Positions 22,072-34,371 of a stretch of DNA of 64,000 nucleotides are shown piece after piece. Where the stretch lies: assembly GCA_001466705.2 (NCBI GenBank), contig LATX02000197.1:519841-583840 (forward strand), in the 5' to 3' direction. Origin of the DNA: Moniliophthora roreri (Eukaryota > Basidiomycota > Agaricomycetes > Agaricales > Marasmiaceae). Position 1 is the stretch's first letter. Every line of letters begins with the position of its first letter. Made by a program: the position numbers and the translations under genes. The notes below the pieces were generated by a model. The model was not told where the DNA came from. It did no database searches and saw only the letters and a list, made by a program, of their open reading frames with translations.

Positions 22072-24285
22072 GGTCCCAAGCGATTACTTTTGTGATTGAG
22101 ACAGACTATTTCACCCGAGGGTAGGCTTGAGAATATCTCACGATTGTCGGGCGGCGTCGTGGGGAGTGGGACACTTGGATTATCAATAGTAATACCAACT
22201 TTTATACGATCGCTGGAGAAGCCACTGCCATGGGCCGAATGACAAAGTTATGAATGGTGGCGCTTAGTCCCATGACAGGGTGGCCGCGTTGGATTGCCGA
22301 TATTGACACAAGCGGCGAGCCAACCCTCTTCTGTAGGGGAAGAATGCTACCCTGCATGAATCTGAATGAGCGCAAACTGAAACAGGCAGTCGTAAAGTAG
22401 GACCCACTCTTTGTATTTCTGGTTGCTAAATTTTTAATATATACGGCTGGCCACCGCGAGGCTCAAGCACCCTGAATCTTGGGCTTGATTGTATTTCGGG
22501 CAGCGAGCAGCTTGGCTTGGGTAGGGAAAGGAATGTCAAACCAAATGAGGAGATACTCGGTGTAACGGAAAGTCCGGATATGGCATTAGATTTTCTTTGC
22601 CGCACAAAAATGACCTTCTCCTCGCCCGTTCCTATTCACCCAATGATAGTTCTTGTGCACATGGTCTTCATTCTTGCCTTGGAATTCACCTTGATCACGG
22701 AGTCCGGGCGATTGGATTGACGTGGTCAGGATAGGGGCATAGAAGATGGTGGTGCTTCGGCTGAAAGGTTGATATCCGGAGGGCCATCACTTTCCGTGAC
22801 CACGGAGTATAGCCGCTCGCTTGAATCGTTAATTCACCGGACCGAAGCGAGGTTTTTAAATCCTACCAAGGAAGCGAAACCAGGTCACCTTGTGGCGCTT
22901 GTCAAACGTGAAAAAGAGAAGGAAATTGCGAAAATGCGAGGCTCCTATCATTTGAAACCGTGCATCGTATCAACTGGCCTAATGCACGCGAGCACGCGAG
23001 ATAGTGCAAGTATGGCTGAGAAAGGACCGAATAAGAGACGAAGGTGCATATTGACCTACAAGTCGTCAGTCAGAAAGAGAACTGAACTCGAATTAGCACT
23101 GTGAATTATAATTACGGCGAGACTCTGGCTCGACCATTTCATCATGTTGATGCCAATTTGCAAGTAATGATTCAAGAGAAACCCGTTGATTCCGCTGTGT
23201 ACAACTGCAATGGACATCGTGAAGGACCTTGAACGTCGGACAACTAAAGCATTAAGCAGCTTACAGGCTAATTAGAATCATGAATACCTGCTCGGCCGGG
23301 ATTACATTGGTGAGAAATGAGCGAATACCTTTTCTGATCAAGAATAGAGCCGAGCTTGAGTGTAACCGCTAGTAGTGGCTACAATTCTACCGCCTGCGAT
23401 CATACTACGATGTCATGTCAATTTTCTGAAATATCTATCATGATAGTTAAAGACGCATGTTTGACGTCCGAGCATTGGAATAACACACCGAAAGAGTGTC
23501 TGAAGCGGCGATACTACATTGTTCGACCCAAAAGTCTACATGGTCGTACGGAGAAAGAGGTATGCACGTGGGAACACCTGAATAATCAGCTGATGTTACT
23601 CTTGACTCCCATGTCCTTCGACCCCTTACCCGAGGCTAGTGAGTATCACTTGGCTAGCATCGGATGATGTAGCGCTCCGATGACAATTTTTCGCGCTTTT
23701 ACGTAAGGGAATGCGCGAATTGAAAAACGCTTGATCAGGTGAGTACCTGCGCCGATCTCGAGTTATTCCCAAGGCTTGCTACGAGATCCGAATATCGTTT
23801 ACCATCCACCGAACAAAACTGTGGTTTCGCGGCCGATTAGTGACCCAAACATTCCTTTTTCTCGAATCACCATGTCGATGATTTCCTCCTCGTATCCATG
23901 AATTGGGTGAGTGTTAACCCATCAGTAGATGTATTTGAAAGTTTCTGATGTGCAGTGAACGAAGGCAGAATCATTCAAGTTCAAACTGGGTAGCATCGTC
24001 TTCCGCTTGCTCACAACAGTCACCCTGGATTACATTCAATGTCGTAACCGATGTGGGCCTCGCCGCCGGAAACAGAACTTTTTATACCTGGACACCACCC
24101 ACTCGGCCAGAACAAGATTGGACAGGGAATGCCACAAACGAAGACGATGTCAGTGTTATTACATGCGATCCTCTGCCCCGAAGAATTATTTTACCTCGTA
24201 GCACTCTGAATCTTGGGTTCGATCAACGTGCAGCTTGCTTGGGTAGGGAAGGAAATGAGGGAGATATAGCGGACGAAGAAGAGAA
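22072..24285. other. P450 copy 1 promoter, then no supported gene
   Basis: 22072-22500 matches the upstream regions of the two other P450 copies in pieces, for example a block with CTTTGTATTTCTGGTTGCTA near 22410. From about 22500 on, only short unconnected frames are seen, with no domain. Confidence 0.5.
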
Positions 24286-24593
24286 GTAGTCATCTCGTAA
24301 CATGACCATCTAATCCCCACTAGCTCCCTGTCTTCTTCCTTCGATCTTCGTTTTGTACTCGTTCTCTTCCCCATGTTGAGTCGTGCATAAGGTGGAGAGG
24401 TAGAAGAGGGAGGAGGAGGAGAGGGGAGGAGCGGGCATCGAAGCTGTAGGAGGATGTGGGTACGTTAAACTTGGGCATATAGAACTCACCAAGTTGTGGT
24501 TGTGATCAAATAGTTGTTGTGTTTTCATCCTTTCCATGAAGCTAGCTTTCGATCAGGAAAAAAAAAAAAAACTTGTACGACGGTTACCAGAAT

Positions 24594-24673
24594 TCCGTTA
24601 CAGGGAATCGAACCCTGGGCTATCGCGCATAACAAATGAGAGGCGATAATGTTAGCCACTACACCATAACGGA
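24594..24673 (-). tRNA. tRNA-Glu (anticodon CUC) with a 9-nt intron
   Basis: The minus strand folds as a tRNA: acceptor stem TCCGTTA with TAACGGA, A box TGGTGTAGTGGC, anticodon stem ATCGC with GCGAT, anticodon CTC in loop CTCTCA, and T arm with B box GGTTCGATTCC. The space between the anticodon stems is 16 nt, so 9 nt beyond the 7-nt loop form a very short intron next to position 37. The body is identical to the gene at 29496-29591. Confidence 0.93.
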
Positions 24674-24771
24674 GATATCATTTATTCCCACTGGCTCTTT
24701 ATTGACACCAATTATGAAATATTGGACCACTGTTATGTGACTGTAAGTAATGAGGGAAGGTGAATGTGGAG

Positions 24772-25278
24772 TGTTGAGACAGAACGGAGACGTAAAGTGC
24801 AGTGGAATGTGCTCAACTCACATTTGTACGAGAACTTGTTATAACCTTGAGGGTTGTAGAGGTGCAATGTGCAGAGTAGTCAATGTAAATTGAACTAGAG
24901 AATGTAGCTACATACATGCTTGCTTTTATACTACTCTAAAGGATAAGTTCTGTGGATAAACGGTGAAACCTAGTAAGCTATGGATGTAAGCTACTGAATA
25001 CTTGTGAGACAAAGTATCCAAGAATAATGTGTCTTAGAGAGACACAATACAATCATCTGACAGTAGAAGAAGCTATACATGTGTTCTACATGAGTTCTAC
25101 TGTATTGTACATGAGGCTACAATACTCCTACTGGACGAGGGAGCACTCCTATGACTATAGTGCAAGCTCTGGAGAAGCTCAGGAACATACTTTGTAAGTT
25201 CTGTAGTTGATCACAGATGCAAGTAATACAATAACTAATGTTCCTAGTTTAGTATAGTACAGGTACAGTGCTTCAACA
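24772..25278. mobile_element. solo LTR with 5-bp target-site duplication
   Basis: The 507-bp block starts TGTTGA and ends TCAACA, an inverted repeat typical of LTRs. It is flanked on both sides by TGGAG (24767-24771 and 25279-25283). The duplicate segment near 29680 lacks it and shows the single site TAGAG, so the empty site is visible. No internal coding sequence is present, as expected after LTR-LTR recombination. The ends differ from the gypsy LTRs at 2237 and 5777, so it is a different family. Confidence 0.93.
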
Positions 25279-26460
25279 TGGAGGAGGTGCAATGACGATA
25301 CGTGCAGGGCCGGTTCAAATTCGCGCATTTCCGTCCGGTTCTTAACATTCCCGCCAGTGGACGATAGCGGAAGGAGACCGTCGGTGTATGGATGACGGAA
25401 TGCGGGAGGCAGTGGATTATCAGTACGTTGAGATTTTGAGACGGGTGGCGGAGCGCTATAATCAACGTGTGGACAAGTGACGAAAGTTGGTGACAAGAAC
25501 ATTTATACACACTCACGCTCAATATTAGTCTTCCTATGCTTACCATCCAATTCCCAAGTCCAACCACAATGACGCCAAGGGAAGCTCCTATAGGGTCACA
25601 AGCCTAGATGATCATTCCGGCAGTGAAAAAAGCGCTGGTCTTTCTGAAGTAGCGAATGCCGGGAACTTGAAGGGTAAATCGTATTTGATGTTCGCGATAG
25701 GAAAATGGCTGCTAAAAGGGAATAAAAAGTCAGACCAGGGAACGAAAAATGCACTCACCGAATCGTGTGGTAGCCTAAAACTGTACCCGCCCTCTTGCCC
25801 ACTTTCAGTCCCCAAAGACGATAGATGAAGCTCCCCCGTTCCTCAAGTTCCTGCCCCCGAATGGACCATTTTCATGCGCAAAAGAGCCCACAGCCATGTG
25901 GTTTGTTCTGAGACGGGATCGAGATATGCTGATTACCAGGTACCTAGCCTCAGGTTTCACGGGGTAGAACATAGCTGGACGGAGATGTTGTGTGTGTTCG
26001 ATATCGGTGATTGTGGCTTTGGGGAAGGACAGAGGGCCCGCTAGCGACGGTATACTTGTATAAGTGTCCAGGGGCTGAAATTGCTATAAGCTAATGGAAA
26101 ACGACGACAAATGTTATACGTAGCTGATTTATCCCACGTAGTCATTGGATTGTGTTCACAGAACGATGGCTACGTCCCCAGATAAGTGATGCAGTATCGA
26201 GAGTCAAGGCGGAAGCGAATGCGTCATCGCTTGAGGGCAGGTCAAAGACTTTTTCACGGGTCCATCTTCGCTTTCTATACCGCACAAATAGGTTACAAGG
26301 CCATCGTTCTATTCACAGATGACTCTCAATCATACTTCAAATTTGTTCCTGCCTTTCCCATACAGTCTACAGAGTCGTTCCCCCGTAGAAATCTGGCGCG
26401 GGATCAAATTGATCTGATTATATCCGTTGCCGACTTAGGCTGGTCTTCCTACTGACACTC

Positions 26461-27495
26461 TTACTCCATGTCGCTGAGATTGTTCTAGTCTTCAAATCGA
26501 GTGGTCGATGATCAGGAGACATGGTATGTCCCGCATTCCGTCTTCCTTCGAAATCAAAGATTGATCATGTAGCCTCGCCTTCTTGGTTCACTAACCTGAA
26601 ACCAAGGGGGGGGCAAGAAAAAAATTTAAGATATAGCGCCGGATTTTTTTCTAAGAGGACCTCGGAGGGAACCAACCAATCATCACGTGCTAGACTTGCT
26701 ATATATGGTAATCATTACATAATCAGTCTGCTCTGCATCCGCGCATCCGCAACCTTTTCTCCTCAATAACGACGCCTTTTGACCATCCCGCATGCCCTGC
26801 AGGTCCAGTTCGACCTCGAATATGTTATGGAACTAGATGAAACACGCAAATTTCCGAGGTTAACTTCCACCCATTGAGGGTATTAGCCATTGACTTGCGA
26901 GGAGCTGATGTAAGAAAACTGCAAGCGATGCGAGAGCGGGTGATCAAGCCAAAGTCGAAACGCGAGGAGAATCCAAAAATCACAAGTACGAACTCAGTCG
27001 TTGTCAGGGTACAAACTTGAAGATCTGAGGTGTAGCTGTGGATTAGCGGGGTATAAGTATATGAGATGAGTCCTATACTATCTACAGTGTCCAGCAAGAA
27101 AGAGTATTGTGAGATGAAAGTCCGAGAATGTAAACAACGGGGAACTGGTGCAAGAAGGGTTTGTACAATGGCCCAGCCATTGAGGTGTCAACAAGTGAAC
27201 TGTCAAGCTTCATCAGTACGCGACTGTTCTATTACACCGAGCTACGTTTTTCTACCTATGAAAAGATCGTTGCTGTTGTGCAGAATGGAACCAGGTCCTC
27301 ACCCGACGCGATCAAATCATGCGTTCGTCGTTCTTAACCATGGTGCTATCCCTGGTCTTTCTGATTGATGCAATCGGTGACTTTGGTGCTTATTATTCAA
27401 AGAACCCAGAGATTGTCAACGAATTGCGCACCATTTACCACGGAACACTAAAAGCTACAACACCATCGTTCATTACCAGTGGCAAAAGGCGCTCC
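26461..27495. other. no supported gene
   Basis: Short frames only, including 26521-26769 and 27066-27368 on the plus strand, without domains or supporting splice structure. The end borders the 3' end of the Zn-finger gene. Confidence 0.4.
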
Positions 27496-28225
27496 TTAGT
27501 ACAATTTTACATTACTTGGGCTACTAGTACAGACAAACATCACATGAACTTTGAGAAACTGTATTGGTGTAGTTGACAAGATCAAAATAAGTGTCGCAGC
27601 TCCCGCACACCCCGAGCCACACGTCCACTCAATGATGTCCCCGTTGGAGTCCCCTGGGTAGCGGCGTGTGTTGCGAATGCCATTGATACTAGTGCAACAG
27701 GACCCAACAGTAGGTTAGTTATACGAGGACGGGGTGGACGTAACTCTGACCAACTCACAGGGTGGGTAGTATTCGGGTTTCTCGTTTTGGCGGCGCCGTG
27801 CCTCAATTTCCATAACCAGCTGTATACGGTATTGTTCAAGTATCAGAGCGACTTCTTTGTATTTTGGATTGTGTAATCCACGGTGCTGGTGATATTCTTG
27901 ACTCAGCTGATCCAAATCAGTCTCCTAGATAGCCAGGCATCAGATCAACCTCAAACAAGCAGTCAATCATTTGTATACGCACCTTGAGCAGCTTTAGTCT
28001 GTCTTTAGTCTTCATCGTAGACGACGTGCCTCCTTGTACATTATTGCACGCCTCCGCATGGGAGACCCAATTTGTGAGATTGTAGCGCATGTCTGGATGG
28101 AGAGAGATCCTTTGATTGCACGCAAGGCAAATGACGTGATGAGGTCCAAGGGTAGGAACATCGACAAACCTCCGCGTCATGAGGTCCACTATCCTGTTTT
28201 GCTCTGAGGTGTGGGTGGGTGACAT
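27496..28225 (-). CDS. small Zn-finger protein (basidiomycete expanded family), copy A
   Basis: Three exons: 27983-28225, 27759-27924 and 27496-27653; 567 nt, 188 residues. The first exon holds a putative zinc finger, VICLACNQRISL followed by NWVSHAEAC, i.e. C-X2-C ... H-X3-C near residues 32-62. Exon 2 is charged and helical (EYHQHRGLHNPKYKEVALI). Exon 3 contains GDIIEWTCG. Short proteins with this Cys/His pattern are found in high copy in some Agaricomycetes; their role is unknown and DNA binding is only a guess. The paralogue at 35919-36697 has the same exon structure. Confidence 0.7.
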
Positions 28226-28398
28226 GACTGAAAATGTACTGTGCGAGGGAATGATAGAGACTTACCTTTGAATCATTTGCTTTTTAAGTCTCCCTTTTCG
28301 TGGCAGAGATATCCATTATCTTGAGGTTATTGTTGAAGCCATTGCAATCCCGGGAGCCACAGACACTGTGGCCAGAATGTTCACGCTGTCACAACGCA

Positions 28399-29145
28399 GT
28401 AGGGCTGTGAGCCGTTACCGTATACGGTAACGGCCGTCAACTTGACGGTGATTTGGCGATGTTCAGCAGACCGTCCCCGTACCGTATCATGGTTAGTCTG
28501 AACCTTTGACGGTACGGGACGGTAGTACAGATGGTCGTATACAATGATACGGTGTGTATGGTGGTAGAAAAAATGACTTTATTTGGCATAAGTTCGGTGT
28601 GCCTAGCGTTCGTACATGGTAGTGATGTAGTCAGAGGGGGTGTGGTGGCAAATGTATATGGTTTGCTCACGAATAAGGTCGATTTCAAGGCATATCATTC
28701 ACGTGATACTAAGTAATGTGAAGATACGATGCAGAACGCACCATCTAATCAACGTAACATTGTTTTTTTCTCTTCCTTTTTGTGCATTCTTATTCAGAGT
28801 GCGAATTGCAGAGCGCACGGATGCCATGGTCGAAGGTTGACGTGAGAATGCATGAATTTTGGCTTGAAGAAGGCTTTCGCAGTCAGTGTGTATACAGTAT
28901 GTCGAGATAGACTAAGGATGAGATACGCACCTTTCGGAGTTGAGAGTCCCTCAGATTAGCTCGAAGCATAGATCATCTACACCCTTTCCATGGACAAAGC
29001 TTTGCAGAGGGTTCAGGACCAGAAGACACGCAACGAAAAGGTTGATAGTGTGACCGCAACGAGAAATGACGCGTCAGGGATCGTGGGAATGCACTGCCGT
29101 GTATATACGGCCGTGCCGGCCGTCCACGGTACGGCACCCGTAACT
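28399..29145. mobile_element. possible hAT-like insertion rich in CCGTACCGT motifs
   Basis: Homology between the Zn-finger duplications stops exactly where TAGGGCTGTGAGCC begins (28400), with CAACGCAG before it. The first 150 bases are full of CCGTA/TACGG motifs, including a perfect 24-bp palindrome (28411-28434, half-site GCCGTTACCGTA). Similar motifs return at 29095-29145 before duplication A copy 2 starts. TAGGG ends and repeated subterminal motifs fit hAT elements. I could not show a clean target duplication or transposase. Confidence 0.4.
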
Positions 29146-29149
29146 ATCA

Positions 29150-30890
29150 AAGTAGTCATCTCGTAACATGACCATCTGACCCTCGTCTTCTCCCTTCGAT
29201 CTTCGTTTTGCACTCGCTCTCTTCCCCATATTGAGTCGTGGATAAGGTGGAGAGGTAGCAGAGAAGAGACATCGGGCACGATACGGAGGAAGGAGGAGAG
29301 GGGGGTATCGAAGCTGTAGAAGGGTGCGGGCACGGTACGTTAAACTTGGGCATATTGAAACGTAGTTTCGATAACATAAACAAGTTGTGGTTGTAAATCA
29401 AATGTGTTTCCATCCTTTCCATGAAGCTGGCTTTCATTACTCATAGGCTTTTGTGGTTTGATCAGAAAAAAGGGTTTCACAGCCGCTGCTACATTTCCGT
29501 TACAGGGAATCGAACCCTGGGCTATCGCGCATCAAACTGGGCAAATGCAGGAGATGAGAGGCGATAATGTTAGCCACTACACCATAACGGATATATTATC
29601 GAATCGCACTATCTTAAACTTGATACCAAAATATGATATATTGGACCACTAGTACGGTTATAAGTAATGAGGGAAGGTGAATGTAGAGGAGCGATACGTG
29701 GTAGGGCTGGCTCAAATTCGCGCACTCCCATCCGGTTCCCGACGCCCCTCAGTGAAAGATAGATGGCGAAGGCGGAAGAAGACCGTCGGTGTATGGGTGA
29801 CGGAATGCGGGGAGGCAGTGGATTATCAGCACGTTGAGATTTTGAGACGGGTGGTGGAACGCTATATTCAACGTGTGGATAAGTGACGAAAGTTACTGGC
29901 AAGAACATATATATACATGCCTTGTCATTCACGCTCAATATCAGTCTTCCTATGGCTTACATCCAATTCCCAAGTCCAACCGCAACGACGGCAAGAGAAG
30001 CTCCTATGGGGCCACAAGCCTAGATGCTCATTCCGGTAGCTGGTCTTCCTGAAGTAGCGAATGTCAGGAGCCTGAAGGGTAAATCGTATTCGATGTTCGC
30101 GATAGGAAAATCGCTGCTAAAAGGGATTAAAAGGTCAGACCAGGGAACAAAAAACATCCCAAACGAAAAATGCACTCACCGAATCGTGTGGTAACCCAAT
30201 ACTGTACCCGCCCTTTTGCCCACTTTCAGTCGCAAAGACGACAGATGAAGCTCCCCAGCAGCATCCTCATGAACCAATCAGCCGCAATACGTTCTTTAGT
30301 TCCTGCCCCCGAATGGACCATTTTCATGCGCAAAAGAGCCCGCAGCCATGCGGTCTGTTCTGAGACGGGATCGAGATGTGCTGGCTGCCAGGAGTTGGGA
30401 GATATTGCCTTATAGGTGTCGAGCCTCAGGTTTCGTGGGTAGAACACGGCGAGGATATAGCTGGATGGAGATGTGTATGTGTTCGACGCTAGTGATCGTG
30501 GCTTTGAGGAAGGATAGAGGGCCTGCTAGCGACTGTATACCTGTGTAAGTGTCCAGGGAGTATGTGCAAATCAAGGATTGACGTGCTTTTGCAGTTCTGG
30601 ATTGGGTCACTGGCTGAAATTGCTATAAGCTAATGGGAAACGATGATGAATGGATGCAGTATTGAGAGGAACGGTCGTAAGGCGGAAGCGACGTACTCAT
30701 AAGCGACGTGTCCGAGTCGCTTGAGGGCAGGTCAGACTTTGATCACGCTTCTACCAAGTCCGAATCGCAAGTTACTACACAACCGTTACATTCACCGATG
30801 ACTCTTAATCATACATCAAATTTGATTCATAGAATGCAAATTTTGGTCTCTGCTGTCACAACCGAATTTACTCGTTATACTCCTCCCTTT
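29150..30890. repeat. segmental duplication A, copy 2 (with tRNA-Glu)
   Basis: Direct duplicate of 24286-26460 lacking the solo LTR. It keeps the same tRNA-Glu gene and the following block with TCAAATTCGCGCACTC. Extra bases are present near 30270-30290 relative to copy 1. No coding gene is supported. Confidence 0.88.
29496..29591 (-). tRNA. tRNA-Glu (anticodon CUC) with a 25-nt intron
   Basis: The mature tRNA body is identical to the gene at 24594-24673: same acceptor stem, A and B boxes, and CTCTCA anticodon loop. Between the anticodon stems there are 32 nt, leaving a 25-nt intron. The shorter intron of the other copy looks like this one minus 16 nt, keeping its ATTTG and ATG ends. Confidence 0.93.
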
Positions 30891-33800
30891 CGTTAGAGCA
30901 GTCCATGTAGAAATAATGTAATTCTCCCCAGCAATGCAACCCCGACACGTTATAAAGCGGACCCTGCCAACTGCACGTCATGACCAAATTCGGTACCTTT
31001 ATTATTCCCACCAGTACCTTTATCATTTCCCCCTTCCCATTCCTTGACCATATTTATTAATCTACAACACACTGCTGAATTGTCATTCTGCCTCTGTGGT
31101 TTCACTGCTCTTTGCTCATAGGTGCGTATGTTTATCATTTGGCTGAGCTTGAGATAATAATAATTATCCCTCAGCTACCTCCCGGATACCTGCCTCTCAT
31201 ACAGAATTATCATTCTCCCCCACTTTGTGTTGATCTGATCCGCTAGGTGCGCACCTTTGTTATTTGGCTCAGCTCGAGCTATTAATAATTGTCCCTCGGC
31301 TACCTCCTGGATACCACCTGCCTCTCAGGCTCGCATCGAATTATCATTCTCCCCGAACATTTCTATCCCGACCACTTTGGCAAATTATAATTCGACCTCA
31401 TGCTTCCTCGGATTTCAGATATGTTGTGTACAAGTTATTTTTGAATGACACGGAATTATTAGCATTCACATACAGTACCCTGTCCCGGATACCTGTCAAA
31501 TAATCATTCGACCTCAGCTGATACGACAATCCTGGAACTCTTTGCGCACGCTCTCTCATGAATTTTTTCCCCGGCATCCTAAGCCTCACGATCACAAGCA
31601 AAACTTCCTTATTTCATCAAACCTCACTTCTTGATATCTTAGGTATGCATTGTTGCCTGTTTTCATGGACTCAGTCTCATTATCATTCAGCATTTCTACT
31701 TACCCTGATCCTTCTACATGCTCGCTGCCATTCCTGAGTCTTTATGAGGTAATTTACTGAGTAGTCTTTACCTATTTACCTTTTATGTAACGTCAAGATT
31801 CCACAAGCGCTGAATAGACGCTTGGAATTGAACTACGTCCGGCTCGTCGGAACTAGTGTTCAGGGAAGAACTTTTCTCATACATATCCACCACATCATTT
31901 GCAGACCTGGTAGATATTACCACTTGAGTCGGAGCATAGAAAAGGCCAAACTGAGTGCTCCCAGCGCTATTAGATCCTCAAATGAAAAAGTCAAGCGACA
32001 CACAAGCTCAGAATGGCTTTCGTTCACACTTTACTTATAAATTATATCTCTCGACGGCCACAAAAAATATCCCCCCACACCAACAACAGAAAATCAACTG
32101 AATATCATCTCAAAGGCATCAGAATTTGTTTCAATACATACCTGCAGCCCATACTAAACCCTGCGGACGTTTATGGTACAATAGGATATTTGAAAATGCA
32201 GCCGATGATCTCTCTAAAATTCTTGCCATAACAGGTAAGAATCTTCCAAAAAAGGCAATTAATATTTCTAAATTTGACAACACTATGCAATGCTCGTCGA
32301 TCTTTGCTGAGAGACCGAACTGTAGCCTAGTAGTCTGATGTTGTTCCGTTTGGCCAATGTTTACTGAGTGCTCAGTAGTAGAGGCTGCTATATTTGGAGT
32401 GTTGGTGAACGATAGCGCGCTAGTGAGGCTCATATTGCCTCGAGACTTCAGGGGAACTTTTCCATACCCAAAATAGTTTATATTATGAGATGTTATGTTG
32501 AGTAGCCATGAGTAAAGCGTAAAGTATAGTAAGAGTGAGGGATATGTATGTAGTCTGGGTCAGAATCTTCGTAAGGTAGCATTATGGCGGGGTATATATG
32601 TCTTCGGTGCCTTCAGGTTCCGGCGGGATCAGTACTACGCTAGGTAATAACTGTCAATTCAATGAAAGGATATGAAACGGACCTTCCAATCAACACTGTT
32701 ACCTCCTTGTTGCCTGCCCTAGTGACGGTACCGACTAGCCTCCCACGGGATGGGGAAAACATCAAAAAGGGTGCTTCAGGGGGCTCCTTGAAATATAGAC
32801 TCGGATGATTCCGAGCCGAGCCAAGAACTGTACAGTCCGAAGAGAGTTAAAGTTCACGGAGGGCCGGGAAGATGATAATGGGAACTAGCAGGAGAGAGAA
32901 TGGAATTGAGTGTGAATATTGACAGATTATAAATGGTACACGCACAGGTGACGGTGTCGAGAACAATGATGAGGGACTGCTGGGCGCCACTGGACGAATG
33001 ATAATGTGGCATAGGGGTAATATTTGATGGTGCTGTGATAAAGTGTAAACACAGAATGCGGGAGACATTGAGATGACAGGAATACGCACCACAGCCATAG
33101 AACACTACACTGCATGACAGAGGAAGGAACATGAAAGGAGGAAGTAAGGATCCAACCGTGGAAAACATCTGTAATGCGACTGCCGAATTTGGCATTGCTG
33201 GTGTTTCCCACTTATTATTCGCACCCAGGGCGAATTATTATTTGTTCCAAGGCAGGCTTGCAAAAAAGGATGAGAGCAATTATCATTCATCAAGGCCTTA
33301 CAACATAGCGGGAACATTATAACGCGTCGGGGTTGCAAAGCTGGGGAGAATGAATAAAGTACTACATGGTATGCTGTTCGTTCTTGAACGGCACCTCCAA
33401 TCCGATTCAGCGGCTGCACCTGTATGGGATGACAAGCGGTTGGTTGGAACGTACAATTGGACACTATGATATCAATCTTTCTTCTATCACATACGAACTT
33501 AACGTAGGACTTTTACCCCTTCCCAATACTGGCACGTCAGGGCCGACATACACGCGACAGGTTCTTTCATCCCTTTCCAGAATATCACATTGTTTGGTTT
33601 TTTTATACTTCTTTTGACTACAATACTCATCCACTATATAGCACTGTATTGTACAGTACATATGGGCAGTCAATCATACTCTACTTCCCTGCTCTCAACC
33701 AACTTCCTTCTCTCAGCGCTCGGTGACACCACACACCGTCCCGCAGTATATGTTCTTCCTGTTGATGTGACCGTTAGCTTGGACGATAACGTTGCCTCCT

Positions 33801-34371
33801 CGTTTTCAATGTCTCTTTGTTTTCAAGGCACAGTAGTACGTCCCTTTCTCCTTTAGCGGCCGGATGGGTCTAATGCTTTCCCTTTCACAGGCCCTTCAAA
33901 CTAAAACGCCAGTAAGGCGGTTCATGAAAATTGTAGTTGTTTCTAGTATTGAATGGTACATTTGGTTGTCTCCCTTTCTTTTCGTGATTCCATTGTCCCG
34001 AGTATGAGATCATTACAATCGTTCAGGTATCCTCATGTTGTGCACGCCCTTAGGGAATTGTAAGGGTGAAACGCGGGAAAAGAATCTGCATGATTCATTC
34101 AAGATTGGAGAGTACATCGGGTTGTAGAAATATCGGGAGTTTGATGCCCAGCGCGAAAGAAGTATCTGCATAGGCATCTGTATACTCATTATTGCTGGCA
34201 AGATCTGTGATATTAGTATTTTTTATTCGACGCGCATGACGAGGAAACGTGATCGCGCTTTTTTCCCTCTTTGTTGGCGTGAGAAATTCGGCTCATCACT
34301 TCTTGCTCTCGACTCTCATCATCTCGACCTGGTGCCAAGGATTCAAAACGACTCTCCGTAAGGCACAACTG
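30891..34371. other. no supported gene; contains imperfect tandem duplication
   Basis: Frames of up to 119 codons occur (for example 33105-33464 on the minus strand) but none carries a domain or links to others. The phrase AATTATCATTC or close variants recurs (31205, 31337, 31500, 31678, 33279). Promoter of the F-box gene should lie at the end. Confidence 0.4.
31117..31356. repeat. imperfect tandem duplication, about 110-bp unit
   Basis: 31117-31222 and 31243-31356 align along their length: both run from AGGTGCG through a TTGGCT(G/C)AGCT block and CTACCTCC(C/T)GGATACC to AATTATCATTCTCCCC. Differences include small indels. Confidence 0.8.

Larger units (their letters stand above)
24286..26460. 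repeat. segmental duplication A, copy 1 (with tRNA-Glu and solo LTR)
   Basis: This stretch matches 29150-30890 in the same orientation, in order: a block containing GTAGTCATCTCGTAACATGA, the tRNA-Glu gene, a block containing TCAAATTCGCGCA, and tails near 26190-26340. The copies differ by many substitutions and small indels. Copy 1 has an extra 507-bp solo LTR. No protein-coding gene is supported in either copy. Confidence 0.88.

Noticed and set aside
25300..25340. Second B-box-like GGTTCAAATTC in duplication A
   Set aside because: No cloverleaf can be drawn and the copy at 29700 has changed the motif.
34249..34371. Upstream ATG for the F-box gene
   Set aside because: It would add a hydrophobic stretch before the F-box, unlike the family; ATG 34372 gives the usual short lead.
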